Positions 43,577 to 54,091 of a stretch of 64,000 bases of DNA are shown piece by piece; position 1 is the first letter of the stretch; each line of letters opens with the position of its first letter. The translations under genes were made by a program, and so were the position numbers. Where the stretch lies: contig NZ_AXAI01000029.1 of assembly GCF_000472425.1 (NCBI RefSeq), forward strand, positions 2,046 to 66,045, in the 5' to 3' direction. Under the pieces are notes generated by a model. It had not been told where the DNA came from. It ran no database searches and saw nothing but the letters and a program-made list of their open reading frames with translations. This DNA is from Bradyrhizobium sp. Tv2a-2 (GTDB lineage Bacteria > Pseudomonadota > Alphaproteobacteria > Rhizobiales > Xanthobacteraceae).

Positions 43577-44182
43577 GGCTCGACGCCCTGCCGACAGGTC
43601 ACGCCGCACCCATGTGAGCGAGGCGGCCGTCTCTATGTGGCCGACCGCAAAGACAAGATTTGGTCGGAGCAGGACATTGCCGCCGTTCTCTCGGTCGCTT
43701 CGACTGAGATCCAGCTGGCCCTCATTTTGGCTCTGTGGAGCGGGCAACGACAGGGCGACCTCTTGCGCTTGCCCTGGTCCGCCTACGACAGCCCTTACAT
43801 CCGCCTTCGGCAATCTAAGGGCGGCCGGCGCGTTGCGATGCCGGCCGGTGCGCCGTTGCGGGCTCTCCTCGACGCCACTGAACGTCGAGGACCGCTCGTC
43901 CTGACGAACACGCTCGGCCGGCTATGGACGTCGGACGGCTTTCGCACGTCCTGGGGGAAGGCCTGTGACCGCGCCGGTATTAGCGGCCTAACGTTTCATG
44001 ACCTGCGCGGCACGGCCGTGGTGCGATTGGCCGTCGCCGGCGCGACCGTACCGCAGATCGCTGCCGTGACCGGCCACTCGTTAAAGGACGTGGAAGCCAT
44101 TCTCGACGCGCATTATTTAGGTCGCGATATTCAGCTCGCCGAAGCCGCGGTGCTGAAGCTCGAAGCGAGAACAAAACTGTAA
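43577..44182 (+). pseudogene. Tyrosine integrase, N-terminally truncated
   Basis: The whole catalytic domain is readable: Arg in GQRQGDLLRL, HDLR with the His and second Arg, GHS, and the nucleophile Tyr in DAHYLGRD, ending LEARTKL. Upstream, in frame, CERGGRLYVADRKDKIW continues the integrase pattern to about 43577, but the core-binding and arm-binding domains are missing. A GTG at 43637 could start a 181-residue product. Its 3' end is 236 bases from the att-like copy at 44419, as expected for the integrase end of an element. Confidence 0.75.
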
Positions 44183-44418
44183 AATGACCTGTAAAACGAG
44201 GTCACTTCACCGCGTCACGCTAGATGCTAAGTGCTTGATTTGCTTGGTCGCCAAGGCGAGTCGGGACAAGCTTGCGATCAGCGGGATGGAGAAGATCGAG
44301 GCCTATGATCAGATGGAGAACATCGCCGGTCTGGCTGCGCCCATCGACCAGAACAGAATAGTAACTTTCGAGAGTGACCGGCAGAAAAAGTCGTGAGATT
44401 CAACGCCAAGCGTGGGGG

Positions 44419-44433
44419 TGGTGCGCTCGGAGG
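44419..44433. other. Att-like copy of the tRNA-Leu 3' end (site 2)
   Basis: TGGTGCGCTCGGAGG equals the 3' end of the tRNA-Leu gene at 46072. It is preceded by ATTCAACGCCAAGCGTGGG, as at 22008. It lies just past the integrase remnant, matching the usual integrase-to-att layout. Confidence 0.65.
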
Positions 44434-44466
44434 ATGCAAGGACACCTAATCAAATCAAATGGTTAG

Positions 44467-44530
44467 ATGGTCTTACCGGGGTTTTAGGCCCCTTCGAAGC
44501 GGAATAAGAATTCTGAGTGATGGTCTTACC
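44467..44530. repeat. Two direct 11-bp repeats near the left att copy
   Basis: ATGGTCTTACC occurs at 44467-44477 and 44520-44530. Its reverse complement occurs once at 46027-46037, 35 bases from the tRNA. Positions just inside both ends of the 44419-46087 unit suit arm-type sites of a tyrosine integrase. Confidence 0.5.
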
Positions 44531-44548
44531 TGATGCGGTGAAATTAGG

Positions 44549-44715
44549 ATGCGATGGAAGTACAAAGTGATCACTTTGAGTTGCGATACGCAGGCTGACG
44601 CAAAAGAGTTGACCAGCTCGGGGCTGCCGGCTGGGAGCTAGTAACTGTTGAGCGCGATCTCGCCTATCTGCGGTCAGAGGCTGAAGAGCCGCCGCGATCG
44701 AAAATTAGGTTGTGA
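44549..44715 (+). pseudogene. DUF4177-like small protein, frameshifted
   Basis: The ATG at 44549 begins MRWKYKVITLSCDTQADAKE, then the frame shifts by one base; the continuation LGAAGWELVTVERDLAYLRS runs to TGA at 44713-44715. The pattern YKV.TL...........LG..GWELV is that of DUF4177 proteins. One indel separates it from an intact 55-residue gene. Confidence 0.55.
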
Positions 44716-45001
44716 GCTGTAAGCTCTGGTTTCACGAAAGTTACATGGGGATTTCGTTACTTCTCCAAGTAACCACGGTGGTCCGTCCCGTTGGCAGCCA
44801 TCTTTAACGAACTTTGGGGCAGCGGCGTTTTGGTCACGATGCGCCCGAAAGCCGACGCATTATACTCACTTTGAGTTTTGTCGAGTTTGACCCAAGGCGG
44901 ACAGGGCCAAACAATCGATACGCTTTTGAATCAAGTTCTTAAGCCCACCGAAGCGGACGCTCGCGTATGGGTTGAGTCGGGCATTTCGCGCGAGCTAGTC
45001 G

Positions 45002-45388
45002 ATGTTTGTTAGGTTTGTTGTGCACAAAATTGATAGCAATTCGGGACGACGGCAAGGTCTTTTTCAGGCAGTGCAAGCGCTTGAGCACTATGGTGCGCTG
45101 AACATTCAAGACGCCAAATACCTCGACGCCATTTGCGGCTGGTTCAGCGAGCATCTGGAAGAGCCGGCGCGGCAGGCAATTTCCTCCCGCCATCACGGAA
45201 GGAAACAGGCGTTAAGTTGGTTTAAGGACACCGCCACAAACCACATCGCAAAAATGCGCGAATTAGCAGAGATGCTCGAGCGCTATGGAGTGCCAGTCGA
45301 GATGATAAAGGCCAAGCGACTTGGGTACATTCTGTACGAAGATGAATTTCAGGTCGCGGCCTATCCATTTAGCGACACGCCGACGTAG
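45002..45388 (+). CDS. Hypothetical protein (cargo of the tRNA-Leu unit)
   Basis: A 128-residue protein starting MFVRFVVHKIDSNSGRRQGL, with ALEHYGALN, WFSEHLEEP, ALSWFKDTATNHIAKM and a final LYEDEFQVAAYPF. Two tryptophan-containing helical segments and an alternating end suggest a compact soluble protein. I know similar uncharacterised proteins from varied bacteria but no function. It is the first of two genes lying ten bases apart in the unit. Confidence 0.6.
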   Translation: MFVRFVVHKIDSNSGRRQGLFQAVQALEHYGALNIQDAKYLDAICGWFSEHLEEPARQAISSRHHGRKQALSWFKDTATNHIAKMRELAEMLERYGVPVEMIKAKRLGYILYEDEFQVAAYPFSDTPT

Positions 45389-45397
45389 CTAGAAGCA

Positions 45398-45823
45398 ATG
45401 GTGGCTGTGCCCAACATGCATTCCAAATGGCTTCGTCATCTGCCCTATTTGGTTCACACCAATAGAGAACTTGGCCTAATGCTGAAGGGCACCAAGCCCC
45501 TCGCATATTTTATGGACATCGTTGGCCGTGAGCCAGACATCTGTATTCGATATTGGCGGATGTTCGACAGGCACGTTGCTATGGGCCGCCTGATAAGACG
45601 CGAATTGATTGAAGCGTATCCTGGCGAGCCGCAGCTCGAATATCGGATGCTGTTCTACGCCTTGCCGGGCCACGAGTGGCGGGTTGATGCCATGCTTACA
45701 CTTCTGAACGAACCCGGAGCTTGGTCCGACGGCCGCGAACGGCGCTTTGGCGAATTGCTTGGCTACGAGGGGTGGCAGATCGACTATTGGCTGACACATC
45801 GTCGCTCCCTAACCGACGCTTAG
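45398..45823 (+). CDS. Hypothetical protein (second cargo gene)
   Basis: A 141-residue protein starting at the ATG 45398, nine bases after its neighbour's stop. It is mostly helical, rich in Trp, Tyr and Arg (ICIRYWRMFDRHVAMGRLI, GYEGWQIDYWL). No membrane segment, signal peptide or known motif. The tight pairing with 45002-45388 suggests a shared task such as a two-part system, but the sequence does not say which. Confidence 0.55.
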   Translation: MVAVPNMHSKWLRHLPYLVHTNRELGLMLKGTKPLAYFMDIVGREPDICIRYWRMFDRHVAMGRLIRRELIEAYPGEPQLEYRMLFYALPGHEWRVDAMLTLLNEPGAWSDGRERRFGELLGYEGWQIDYWLTHRRSLTDA

Positions 45824-46026
45824 TCTTTGGAGCTCGGAACGCTCACAAGAGTACACGCCTTAGAACGCTTGCTCCATCATAGGCTGCGCACTCTAGCAAT
45901 TACCTCTTTGATGGTTTCAGCGTCAGTGTTCACAGCATGACGGCATCCATTGTCGCGTTGCTGCTTGCAGGCACCAGCTCGCCGAGCTTCCAGCACTCAT
46001 AGATTTCATGAGAGTTACAAGCAAAA

Positions 46027-46037
46027 GGTAAGACCAT
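46027..46037. repeat. Inverted 11-bp repeat near the tRNA end
   Basis: GGTAAGACCAT, the reverse complement of the two repeats at 44467 and 44520, 35 bases from the tRNA 3' end. The rest of 45824-46071 holds no gene. Confidence 0.5.
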
Positions 46038-46071
46038 AAATTTATCAATTATTTCAATGACTTACATGAAA

Positions 46072-46156
46072 TGGTGCGCTCGGAGGGACTCGAACCCCCA
46101 CGATTTTACTCACTGCCACCTCAAGGCAGCGCGTCTACCAGTTCCGCCACGAGCGC
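46072..46156 (-). tRNA. tRNA-Leu (anticodon GAG)
   Basis: An 85-base tRNA read leftwards. The acceptor stem pairs GCGCTCG with CGAGCGC, followed by discriminator A and an encoded CCA. The anticodon arm CTGCC-TTGAGGT-GGCAG gives anticodon GAG. A variable arm (TGAGTAAAATCG) and the T-arm with GGTTCGAGTCC mark it as a class II leucine tRNA. Its 3' end has served as an integration target. Confidence 0.95.
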
Positions 46157-46308
46157 GCTTGGGAAGGCCGGCGAAGACGCCGGATCAATGGCGCCCATGT
46201 AACAAAAGGATCAGAGGGGGACAAGGCCTGACACACGCCTAAGCCCAAGGTTTTCCGCCGGCTTTTGCCGCCTTGAGCCGGCGCTTTCGGGGTCTCCGGC
46301 CTGATTCT

Positions 46309-46620
46309 CTACCTGGTTCCGGGCGATTTCGGCAGCATCTGCTTGACCTCGACCGCGATGCGGTTGCGGTCGACCAGCACGACACCGGAGGCGACAGGCA
46401 GGTTATTGGCGAGGACCTTGACCTCATCGGCCTCGGTAGCGTCCAACTCGATGATGGCGCCGCGGGAGAGCCGCAAGACCTGGTGGATGGGCATCGTCGA
46501 GGTGCCGAGAACCACCATCAGATCGACGGTAACTTTATCGAGTGTTGTCACTTTTTGAGCCGCCGAACCGCAACTAGATGACTGAACTGCCGGGAACTTC
46601 ACCACGTTATGGTTATTCAA
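46309..46620 (-). CDS. FliN/FliM C-ring-like domain protein
   Basis: About 103 residues. The last 75 follow the flagellar motor switch FliN pattern: KVTVDLMVVLGTSTMPIHQV, LSRGAIIELDA, VLANNLPVASGVVLV, RIAVEVKQMLP. The N-terminus is uncertain; the reading begins with TTG at 46620, on top of the lipB start. No other flagellar gene is near, so it is an orphan FliN-like protein in a conserved-looking pairing with lipB. Confidence 0.8.
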   Translation of the reverse strand: MNNHNVVKFPAVQSSSCGSAAQKVTTLDKVTVDLMVVLGTSTMPIHQVLRLSRGAIIELDATEADEVKVLANNLPVASGVVLVDRNRIAVEVKQMLPKSPGTR

Positions 46621-47345
46621 TGGTTAATGGCCGCGAAAACCTTGATCTGACGCCCTTTGCGGGGCCTGCGGACAACGCGGTCGAGTGGTTGATCTCCGAC
46701 TCGCTCGTCCCCTATCCGGACGCGGTCGAAGCCATGGAGGCCCGCGCTGCCGCGATTGCCGCGGGCGACGCCCCGGAGCTGGTCTGGCTGCTGGAGCACC
46801 CCCCGCTCTACACCTCGGGCACCTCCGGCAAGACGGCCGACCTGCTGGAAGCCCGCTTTCCCCTGTTTGCCACCGGGCGCGGCGGCCAGATCACCTATCA
46901 CGGACCCGGTCAGCGGGTGGCCTATGTGATGCTGGATCTGAAGCGGCGGCGGCCGGATGTCCGCGCCTATGTCGCAAGCCTCGAGGAATGGATCATCCGC
47001 ACCTTGGCCGCTTTCAACGTCCGCGGCGAGCGGCGCGAGGATCGCGTCGGCGTCTGGGTTAGGCGGCCGGACAAGGGGCAAGGCTTCGAGGACAAGATCG
47101 CGGCCATAGGCGTGCGGCTGAAGCGCTGGGTGTCCTTCCACGGCATCGCGCTCAATGTCGAGCCGGAGCTGTCGCATTTCTCCGCCATCGTGCCCTGCGG
47201 CGTGGTCGATCCGCGCTACGGCGTCACCTCGCTGGTCGACCTTGGCCATCCCGTGACCATGATCGACGTCGACATCGCGCTCCGGCAGGCGTTCGAAGAG
47301 ATCTTCGGGCCGACGCGGGCCCGCCTGCCGGAGGCAACGGTCTAG
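46620..47345 (+). CDS. lipB: Octanoyltransferase LipB
   Basis: A 241-residue enzyme (255 if the upstream ATG at 46578 is used). It shows LLEHPPLYTSGTSGK, RGGQITYHGPGQRVAY, the catalytic Lys in KIAAIGVRLKRWVSFHGIALN and Cys in SAIVPCGV. It moves octanoyl groups from acyl carrier protein to lipoate-dependent enzymes such as pyruvate dehydrogenase. The 46620 start avoids overlap with the divergent FliN-like gene. It is a core gene and marks the start of stable chromosome to the right of the tRNA. Confidence 0.92.
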   Translation: MVNGRENLDLTPFAGPADNAVEWLISDSLVPYPDAVEAMEARAAAIAAGDAPELVWLLEHPPLYTSGTSGKTADLLEARFPLFATGRGGQITYHGPGQRVAYVMLDLKRRRPDVRAYVASLEEWIIRTLAAFNVRGERREDRVGVWVRRPDKGQGFEDKIAAIGVRLKRWVSFHGIALNVEPELSHFSAIVPCGVVDPRYGVTSLVDLGHPVTMIDVDIALRQAFEEIFGPTRARLPEATV

Positions 47346-47348
47346 ACC

Positions 47349-47774
47349 TTAAGCCGCCTTCTCCGGCGCGACCTCGAGCTTGCCCTTGATGTAACGGCGC
47401 TCCTGGGTCAGGCCGCCGAAGCCATAGGCATCGCCCCTGACCTCATCGACATGAGCATAGCTCTCATGGTGCAGCGGCCCGAGCAGCTCGCTCATGCGCT
47501 TGAATAGCGCCGCGAGATAGGCCGCCTTCTCATCCTTGGTGTTGGTGCCTTCGGTGACGTGAACATCGAGCCAGTAGCTGGCAAGCTTCTGCTCGGCGAG
47601 CGACCTGCCGCCGGCGAACCAGTCTGCCGCGTCGGCGGACTTGACGATGATGGCCGTGACCTTCGGATCCTTACCCAGGATTTTTGCGGTCAGCTCGCTC
47701 ACGGCCGACGCGATCTCGGACTTCAGCGACGGCCGCTCGCGGGAGGTGGCGTAGGTGACGGTGATGAGGGGCAT
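47349..47774 (-). CDS. Tautomerase-family protein
   Basis: A 141-residue protein from the ATG at 47774 (AAGGA upstream). The sequence after Met begins with Pro, the catalytic base of the 4-oxalocrotonate tautomerase superfamily, in PLITVTYATS. A second beta-alpha-beta half starts near SYWLDVHVTEGTN, and GFGGLTQERRYI closes the chain. It ends three bases from lipB, tail to tail. A divergent LysR gene is its likely regulator. Confidence 0.75.
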   Translation of the reverse strand: MPLITVTYATSRERPSLKSEIASAVSELTAKILGKDPKVTAIIVKSADAADWFAGGRSLAEQKLASYWLDVHVTEGTNTKDEKAAYLAALFKRMSELLGPLHHESYAHVDEVRGDAYGFGGLTQERRYIKGKLEVAPEKAA

Positions 47775-47860
47775 GGTGGTTTTCCTTCTGTGCTCGCGCG
47801 GCGATCCCGCGCTTCGCAAGGAAAACTAGGCCCAACCCCTTCATTTCGCCATCTTATCTC

Positions 47861-47874
47861 CATTGATATCAATG
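47861..47874. promoter_or_regulatory. Palindromic operator between tautomerase and LysR genes
   Basis: CATTGATATCAATG is a perfect 14-base palindrome in the AT-rich gap, 87 bases before the tautomerase start and 116 before the LysR start. It contains the T-N11-A layout typical of LysR sites. Related AT motifs (TGATAATGATA, TTTTGATATTTTATT) follow to 47965. Confidence 0.6.
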
Positions 47875-47989
47875 ATAATGATATATTATGACGCGGCGTC
47901 GCAATGATGGGCGATCGGGCGAATGAGGTCGTCGCAATCGTATCATTTTGATATTTTATTGAGGTGAAAATTTGCGATAAGAACCTGAA

Positions 47990-48847
47990 ATGACCGCAAC
48001 TCTCGACATCGCAACCGTCCAGGCCTTCCTGATCGTCGCCGAGCTCAAGGGCTTCACCCGTGCCGCCGAAGCGCTGGGGACGACGCAGGCCGCGGTCAGC
48101 CTGAAGCTGCAACGCCTGGAAGCGCTGCTCGGCAAGCGCCTGGTCGAGCGCTCGCCGCGCGCGGTGCGGTTGACCGCGGACGGTACGGCGTTTCTTGTCC
48201 ATGCACGGGCACTGATGGAGGCGCATAACCGCGCCCTCTCCGCGCCCGATGCGCCGCGCGCGCGACTGACGCTCGGCATCAGCGATCATGCCGCCGGTCC
48301 CGAACTGGTGCCGCTGTTGGAAAGGCTGCACGCGGTGTCCTCACAACTTGCGCTGTCGGTCACGATCGGCTTCTCCCGTACGCTGCTCGATGCCTATGAC
48401 CACGGCGCACTGGATGCGGTGGTGGTGCGCCAGGAAGGCAGCCGGCGCGGCGGCGAGAAGCTCGCGGAAGACGAGTTCGGCTGGTTCGCCTCGCCACGCT
48501 TCACATTCAATCGCGGCGAGCCGCTGCGGCTTGCGATGCTTGCCTCGCCCTGCGGCGTGCGCGCGATTGCGCTCCGCGCGCTCGACAAGGCAGGCCTTCC
48601 CTGGACTGAGGGTTTTGTCGGCGGCGGCGTCACGGCGGTGGTCGCGGCAGCGCTGGCCGGCCTCGCCGTGGCGCCACTGGCCCGGCGTATCGCGCCCGGC
48701 GGCCTGCGCGACATCGGGCCTGCGAACGGCCTGCCACGGCTCGGCATCTCCAAGGTGATGCTCTATTCGAAAGTGGCAGAGCCGATGAAACTGGCGGCGC
48801 TCCGCACCCTGGCCGCCACCTTCCGCAGCGTGGCCAAGGCAGCCTGA
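47990..48847 (+). CDS. LysR-family regulator
   Basis: A 285-residue regulator. The N-terminal helix-turn-helix reads TVQAFLIVAELKGFTRAAEA, then LGTTQAAVSLKLQRLEALLGKRL. The C-terminal effector domain starts near residue 90 (ARLTLGISDHAAG). It is divergent from the tautomerase gene with a palindrome between, so it probably controls that gene and itself. Confidence 0.88.
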   Translation: MTATLDIATVQAFLIVAELKGFTRAAEALGTTQAAVSLKLQRLEALLGKRLVERSPRAVRLTADGTAFLVHARALMEAHNRALSAPDAPRARLTLGISDHAAGPELVPLLERLHAVSSQLALSVTIGFSRTLLDAYDHGALDAVVVRQEGSRRGGEKLAEDEFGWFASPRFTFNRGEPLRLAMLASPCGVRAIALRALDKAGLPWTEGFVGGGVTAVVAAALAGLAVAPLARRIAPGGLRDIGPANGLPRLGISKVMLYSKVAEPMKLAALRTLAATFRSVAKAA

Positions 48848-48869
48848 ACATAACACCCGCGAGAAAACC

Positions 48870-49088
48870 ATGGATGCCCTAACCTTGTTCGGCCTGTTCG
48901 CCGTCACCCTGATGCTCGTCACCTACGCCCTGGAAGCCAGCAGCCACTGGTATGTCCTTGGCTTCGCCGGTGCCTGCGCGCTCGGCTCGGCCTATGGTTT
49001 CCTGCAGGGAGCGTGGCCGTTCGGCCTGGTGGAGGCGGTCTGGGCCCTGGTTGCGCTACGGCGCTGGCTGCAGGCCAAAGCCGCCTGA
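48870..49088 (+). CDS. Small membrane protein, about two spans
   Basis: A 72-residue protein with spans at about 4-20 and 27-60 (LTLFGLFAVTLMLVTYALE, GFAGACALGSAYGFLQGAWP). It begins 22 bases after the LysR stop. Such proteins of the CBU_0592 type are common and uncharacterised. Function unknown. Confidence 0.65.
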   Translation: MDALTLFGLFAVTLMLVTYALEASSHWYVLGFAGACALGSAYGFLQGAWPFGLVEAVWALVALRRWLQAKAA

Positions 49089-49172
49089 AATCCACCGCGC
49101 GGGAAAAGTGCAGACACCCTGGAACCAAATCCGGGGTCGCGCGTTTGCCACGGTTAAGGCGGCGGGGTCCCG

Positions 49173-50693
49173 ATGGTCCAAAACGTAAAGCAGCAGAGGG
49201 ACTTGTTCGACAGCGAACGCAATTTCCGCCTATTGGTCGAGGGCGTCGCGGATTACGCGCTGTACATGCTCGACCCAACCGGAATCATCACCAGCTGGAA
49301 CATCGGCGGCGAGCGCATCAAGGGCTATGCGCCACATGAGATCGTCGGTCAGCATTTCTCCCGCTTCTATACCGAGACCGATCGCGCCAACGGCAGGCCG
49401 TCCCGCGCGCTGCGCATCGCGCGTGAACAGGGGCGATATGAAGAGGAAGGCTGGCGCGTCCGCAAGGACGGCACCTTCTTCTGGGCAAGCGTCGTCATCG
49501 ACCCGATCTACGAGGACGGCCATCTCATCGGCTTTGCCAAGATCACCCGCGACATCTCCGAACGGCGCGAGGCTGAGCTCAAACTCGAGCAGGTGCAGAA
49601 GCAGCTCGCGGAAGCGCAGAAGCTCGACGCGCTCGGACAATTGACCGGCGGCGTCGCGCACGATTTCAACAATCTGCTGATGATCATCAGCGGCAGCCTG
49701 CACAGCATCAAGCGCAACGCGGGAGACGATCCGAAGCTGCAGCGCGCGATCGCCGCGATCGAGAACGCCACCAGGCGCGGTGCGGCTTTGACATCCCAGC
49801 TCCTGAGCTTCGCGCGCCGGCAAAGCGTCAACCCTGAAGCGATCGACGTCGGTGAGCGGATCGAGGCGATCCGCCAGGTGCTCGACACCGGTGTCGGCAG
49901 CGCCGTACGGCTCGCCTTCGATGTGGCGCGCGACTGCTGGCCTGTGATCATCGACCTCGGTGAGTTCGAGACGGCGCTGGTCAATCTCGTGATCAACGCG
50001 CGCGATGCGATGCCGAACGGCGGCACGGTCACCATCGCGGCGCAAAACCGGACGCTCCACGAGGGGTCAAATCCCGGCGATTTCGTTGCCATCAGCGTCA
50101 GCGACACCGGTCTCGGCATCGCGCCCGACATCCTCAGCAAGATCTTCGATCCGTTCTTCACGACCAAGCCCGTCGGCAAGGGCACCGGGCTCGGACTCTC
50201 GCAGGTGCACGGCTTCGCTCATCAGGCGGGCGGCACCATCCTGGTCGACAGCGAGCTCGGCAAGGGCACCAGAGTGACAATTCTGTTGCCACGCCAGCAG
50301 GCCGGCCTTCCGGTGAAAAACGAGGAGACATTGGACCTCGGTGGCAGCGGCACGGTGCTCCTGGTCGAGGACAATCCCGATGTCGCCTCCGTCAGTCGCA
50401 ACCTGCTCGAGCAGCTCGGCTTCAGCGTTCGCCGCGTGGCGGACGCGGATGCCGCGCTCCGCGAGATCGAGCGCAACCAAATCGATCTGGTGTTCTCGGA
50501 TATCGTGATGCCCGGCAGACTCGACGGCCTCGGCCTCGCGCGCCGCCTGCGCGAAATCCGCCCCGACCTGCCTGTGCTGCTCGTGACCGGCTATAGCGAC
50601 GCCGCCGCCGACGTGCGCGGCGATTTTCCCATCCTGCGCAAGCCATACGAAATCCACCAGCTGAGCAAGGCAATCGCGACGCTGCGGCGGTGA
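49173..50693 (+). CDS. PAS hybrid histidine kinase with receiver domain
   Basis: A 506-residue cytosolic hybrid kinase. A PAS domain (about 15-135: LLVEGVADYALYMLDPTGII, SWNIGGERIKGYAPHEIVG, ending ITRDISERREAE) is followed by the His in GGVAHDFNNLL near 163, the ATPase domain (NLVINARDAMP, GKGTGLGLSQVHGF) and a receiver from about 394 with phosphoacceptor Asp near 441 (VFSDIVMPG). The PAS domain could hold a cofactor, but none is evident. It resembles the kinase at 57736 in the last 350 residues. Confidence 0.9.
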   Translation: MVQNVKQQRDLFDSERNFRLLVEGVADYALYMLDPTGIITSWNIGGERIKGYAPHEIVGQHFSRFYTETDRANGRPSRALRIAREQGRYEEEGWRVRKDGTFFWASVVIDPIYEDGHLIGFAKITRDISERREAELKLEQVQKQLAEAQKLDALGQLTGGVAHDFNNLLMIISGSLHSIKRNAGDDPKLQRAIAAIENATRRGAALTSQLLSFARRQSVNPEAIDVGERIEAIRQVLDTGVGSAVRLAFDVARDCWPVIIDLGEFETALVNLVINARDAMPNGGTVTIAAQNRTLHEGSNPGDFVAISVSDTGLGIAPDILSKIFDPFFTTKPVGKGTGLGLSQVHGFAHQAGGTILVDSELGKGTRVTILLPRQQAGLPVKNEETLDLGGSGTVLLVEDNPDVASVSRNLLEQLGFSVRRVADADAALREIERNQIDLVFSDIVMPGRLDGLGLARRLREIRPDLPVLLVTGYSDAAADVRGDFPILRKPYEIHQLSKAIATLRR

Positions 50694-50694
50694 T

Positions 50695-50994
50695 TCACAC
50701 CGTCGGCAGCACCGAGAAGCGCTCGCCCGGATGGCGCAGGTCGAGCTGATCGGCAACCGCCGGCTCGGTGAGAACCTCGGTGACGCGCGCCGCCGGCGGG
50801 CCGTGGCGGCACAGCGCGACGAGGTCGGCGACGGCACGCGCAGGGCCTGCGAACAAGGCCTCGACGCTGCCGTCGCGCCGGTTGCGCACCCAGCCCTCAA
50901 GTCGCGCCGAAGTCGCCTGATGCTCGATCCAGGCGCGGTAGCCGACGCCCTGCACGCGGCCGCGGATCGTGACCAGCAGCATGGCGGGGGTCAT
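50695..50994 (-). CDS. acyP: Acylphosphatase
   Basis: A 99-residue enzyme with the phosphate loop GRVQGVGYRAW (catalytic Arg) and WVRNRRDGSVEALFAG (catalytic Asn). It hydrolyses carboxyl-phosphate bonds. It overlaps the upstream gene by four bases (ATGA), so they form one operon. Confidence 0.93.
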   Translation of the reverse strand: MTPAMLLVTIRGRVQGVGYRAWIEHQATSARLEGWVRNRRDGSVEALFAGPARAVADLVALCRHGPPAARVTEVLTEPAVADQLDLRHPGERFSVLPTV

Positions 50995-51857
50995 CGCTTC
51001 AAGCCCAGAAAGTCGGCGCTGCGCGCCTTCATCTCCGCCTCGCGCGTGACGCGGCCGGTCAGCTCGGATGATGCGAGGCCCTGCAATTGCTTTGGCGCGG
51101 TGCCATCGCGCAGGGCCTTCAGGGTCGCATGGACGGCCTGCGTCGCGGCTGCGATCGGCGCGTGGCCCTGCAGCGCGATGCGGACGCGCAACTGCGCGAG
51201 AAGCCCAGGATCGCTCAATTCCTCCGGCGCGCCGCCGAGCACGATCGGCAAGCGCGTGGTGGCCGAGATAGCCTCGAGTTCGGCGCGGCTCTTGATGCCC
51301 GTGAAGAACAGCGCATCGACGCCCGTGGCCTCATAGGCCCGTGCGCGTTCAATGGCATCGCCAAGCGAGCTGACCGAGGCGGCGCCGGTGCGGCCCATGA
51401 TGACCAGCGAGGGATCACCGCGCCCGTCGAGCGCGGCCTTCATCTTGCCGACGCCCTCTGCAAGCGGGATCAGCTGCGTCTTGGCTTCGCCAAAGGCCTG
51501 CGGCAGCAGCGTGTCCTCGATGGTGAGGCCGGCGGCGCCGGCGACTTCGAGCTCGGCCACCGTGCGGCGGACGTTGAGCGCATTGCCATAGCCATGGTCG
51601 GCATCGACCAGCACGGGCAGCGCGGCCGCACGCGACATGCGCCGCATCTGCTCGGCGAGCTCGGTGAGTGTGATCAGTGTGATGTCGGGATCGCCGAGCA
51701 CGGCAAGCGAGGCAACCGAGCCGCCAAACATGCCGATTTCGAAGCCGAGATCCTGCGCTATGCGGATCGAGATCGCGTCATAGACCGAGCCCGGCCGGAT
51801 GCAGGACGAGCCAGCGAGGATCGACCGCAGTTTGTCTCGGCGCTGACGGAAGGTCAT
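50991..51857 (-). CDS. Isocitrate lyase/PEP mutase family enzyme (oxaloacetate-decarboxylase-like)
   Basis: A 288-residue protein from the ATG at 51857 (GGGAGAG upstream). It has SVYDAISIRIAQDLGF, VLVDADHGYGN with the magnesium-binding Asp residues, GLTIEDTLLP and LGGAPEEL. The KKCGH motif of true isocitrate lyases is missing, which fits the oxaloacetate decarboxylase branch. Coupled to acylphosphatase downstream. Confidence 0.8.
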   Translation of the reverse strand: MTFRQRRDKLRSILAGSSCIRPGSVYDAISIRIAQDLGFEIGMFGGSVASLAVLGDPDITLITLTELAEQMRRMSRAAALPVLVDADHGYGNALNVRRTVAELEVAGAAGLTIEDTLLPQAFGEAKTQLIPLAEGVGKMKAALDGRGDPSLVIMGRTGAASVSSLGDAIERARAYEATGVDALFFTGIKSRAELEAISATTRLPIVLGGAPEELSDPGLLAQLRVRIALQGHAPIAAATQAVHATLKALRDGTAPKQLQGLASSELTGRVTREAEMKARSADFLGLKR

Positions 51858-51877
51858 GATTGCTTCTCTCCCTGACA

Positions 51878-51982
51878 CCGTCATTCCGGGGGCGATGCAA
51901 TAGCATCGAACCCGGAATCTCGAGATTCTCAGGTGCGCAATTGCGCACCGTAGTTCTCGCTTCGCGAGCCCCGGAATGACGG
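51878..51982. repeat. Palindromic intergenic repeat element (REP/BIME-like)
   Basis: A 105-base segment bounded by perfect 14-base inverted arms, CCGTCATTCCGGGG and its reverse complement. Inside are smaller stem-loops: CGATGC-AATA-GCATCG, AATCTCGAGATT, GGTGCGCAATTGCGCACC and CTCGCTTCGCGAG. It sits between two minus-strand genes. It looks like a dispersed extragenic palindrome that could fold in RNA as a transcript boundary. Confidence 0.8.
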
Positions 51983-52075
51983 AGTAACTTTATGGCCGTC
52001 GTGACGAGCTGAGCGAAGCAGGGTCGAGAAACGCTGAAATGTTTCGTCGCCCACGCTCCTCACAACGACGGTGCG

Positions 52076-54091
<2,016 letters not shown>

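Noticed and set aside
44184..44396. 70-codon frame after the integrase remnant
   Set aside because: No ribosome-binding site, no motif, and it runs into the conserved element end before the att-like site.
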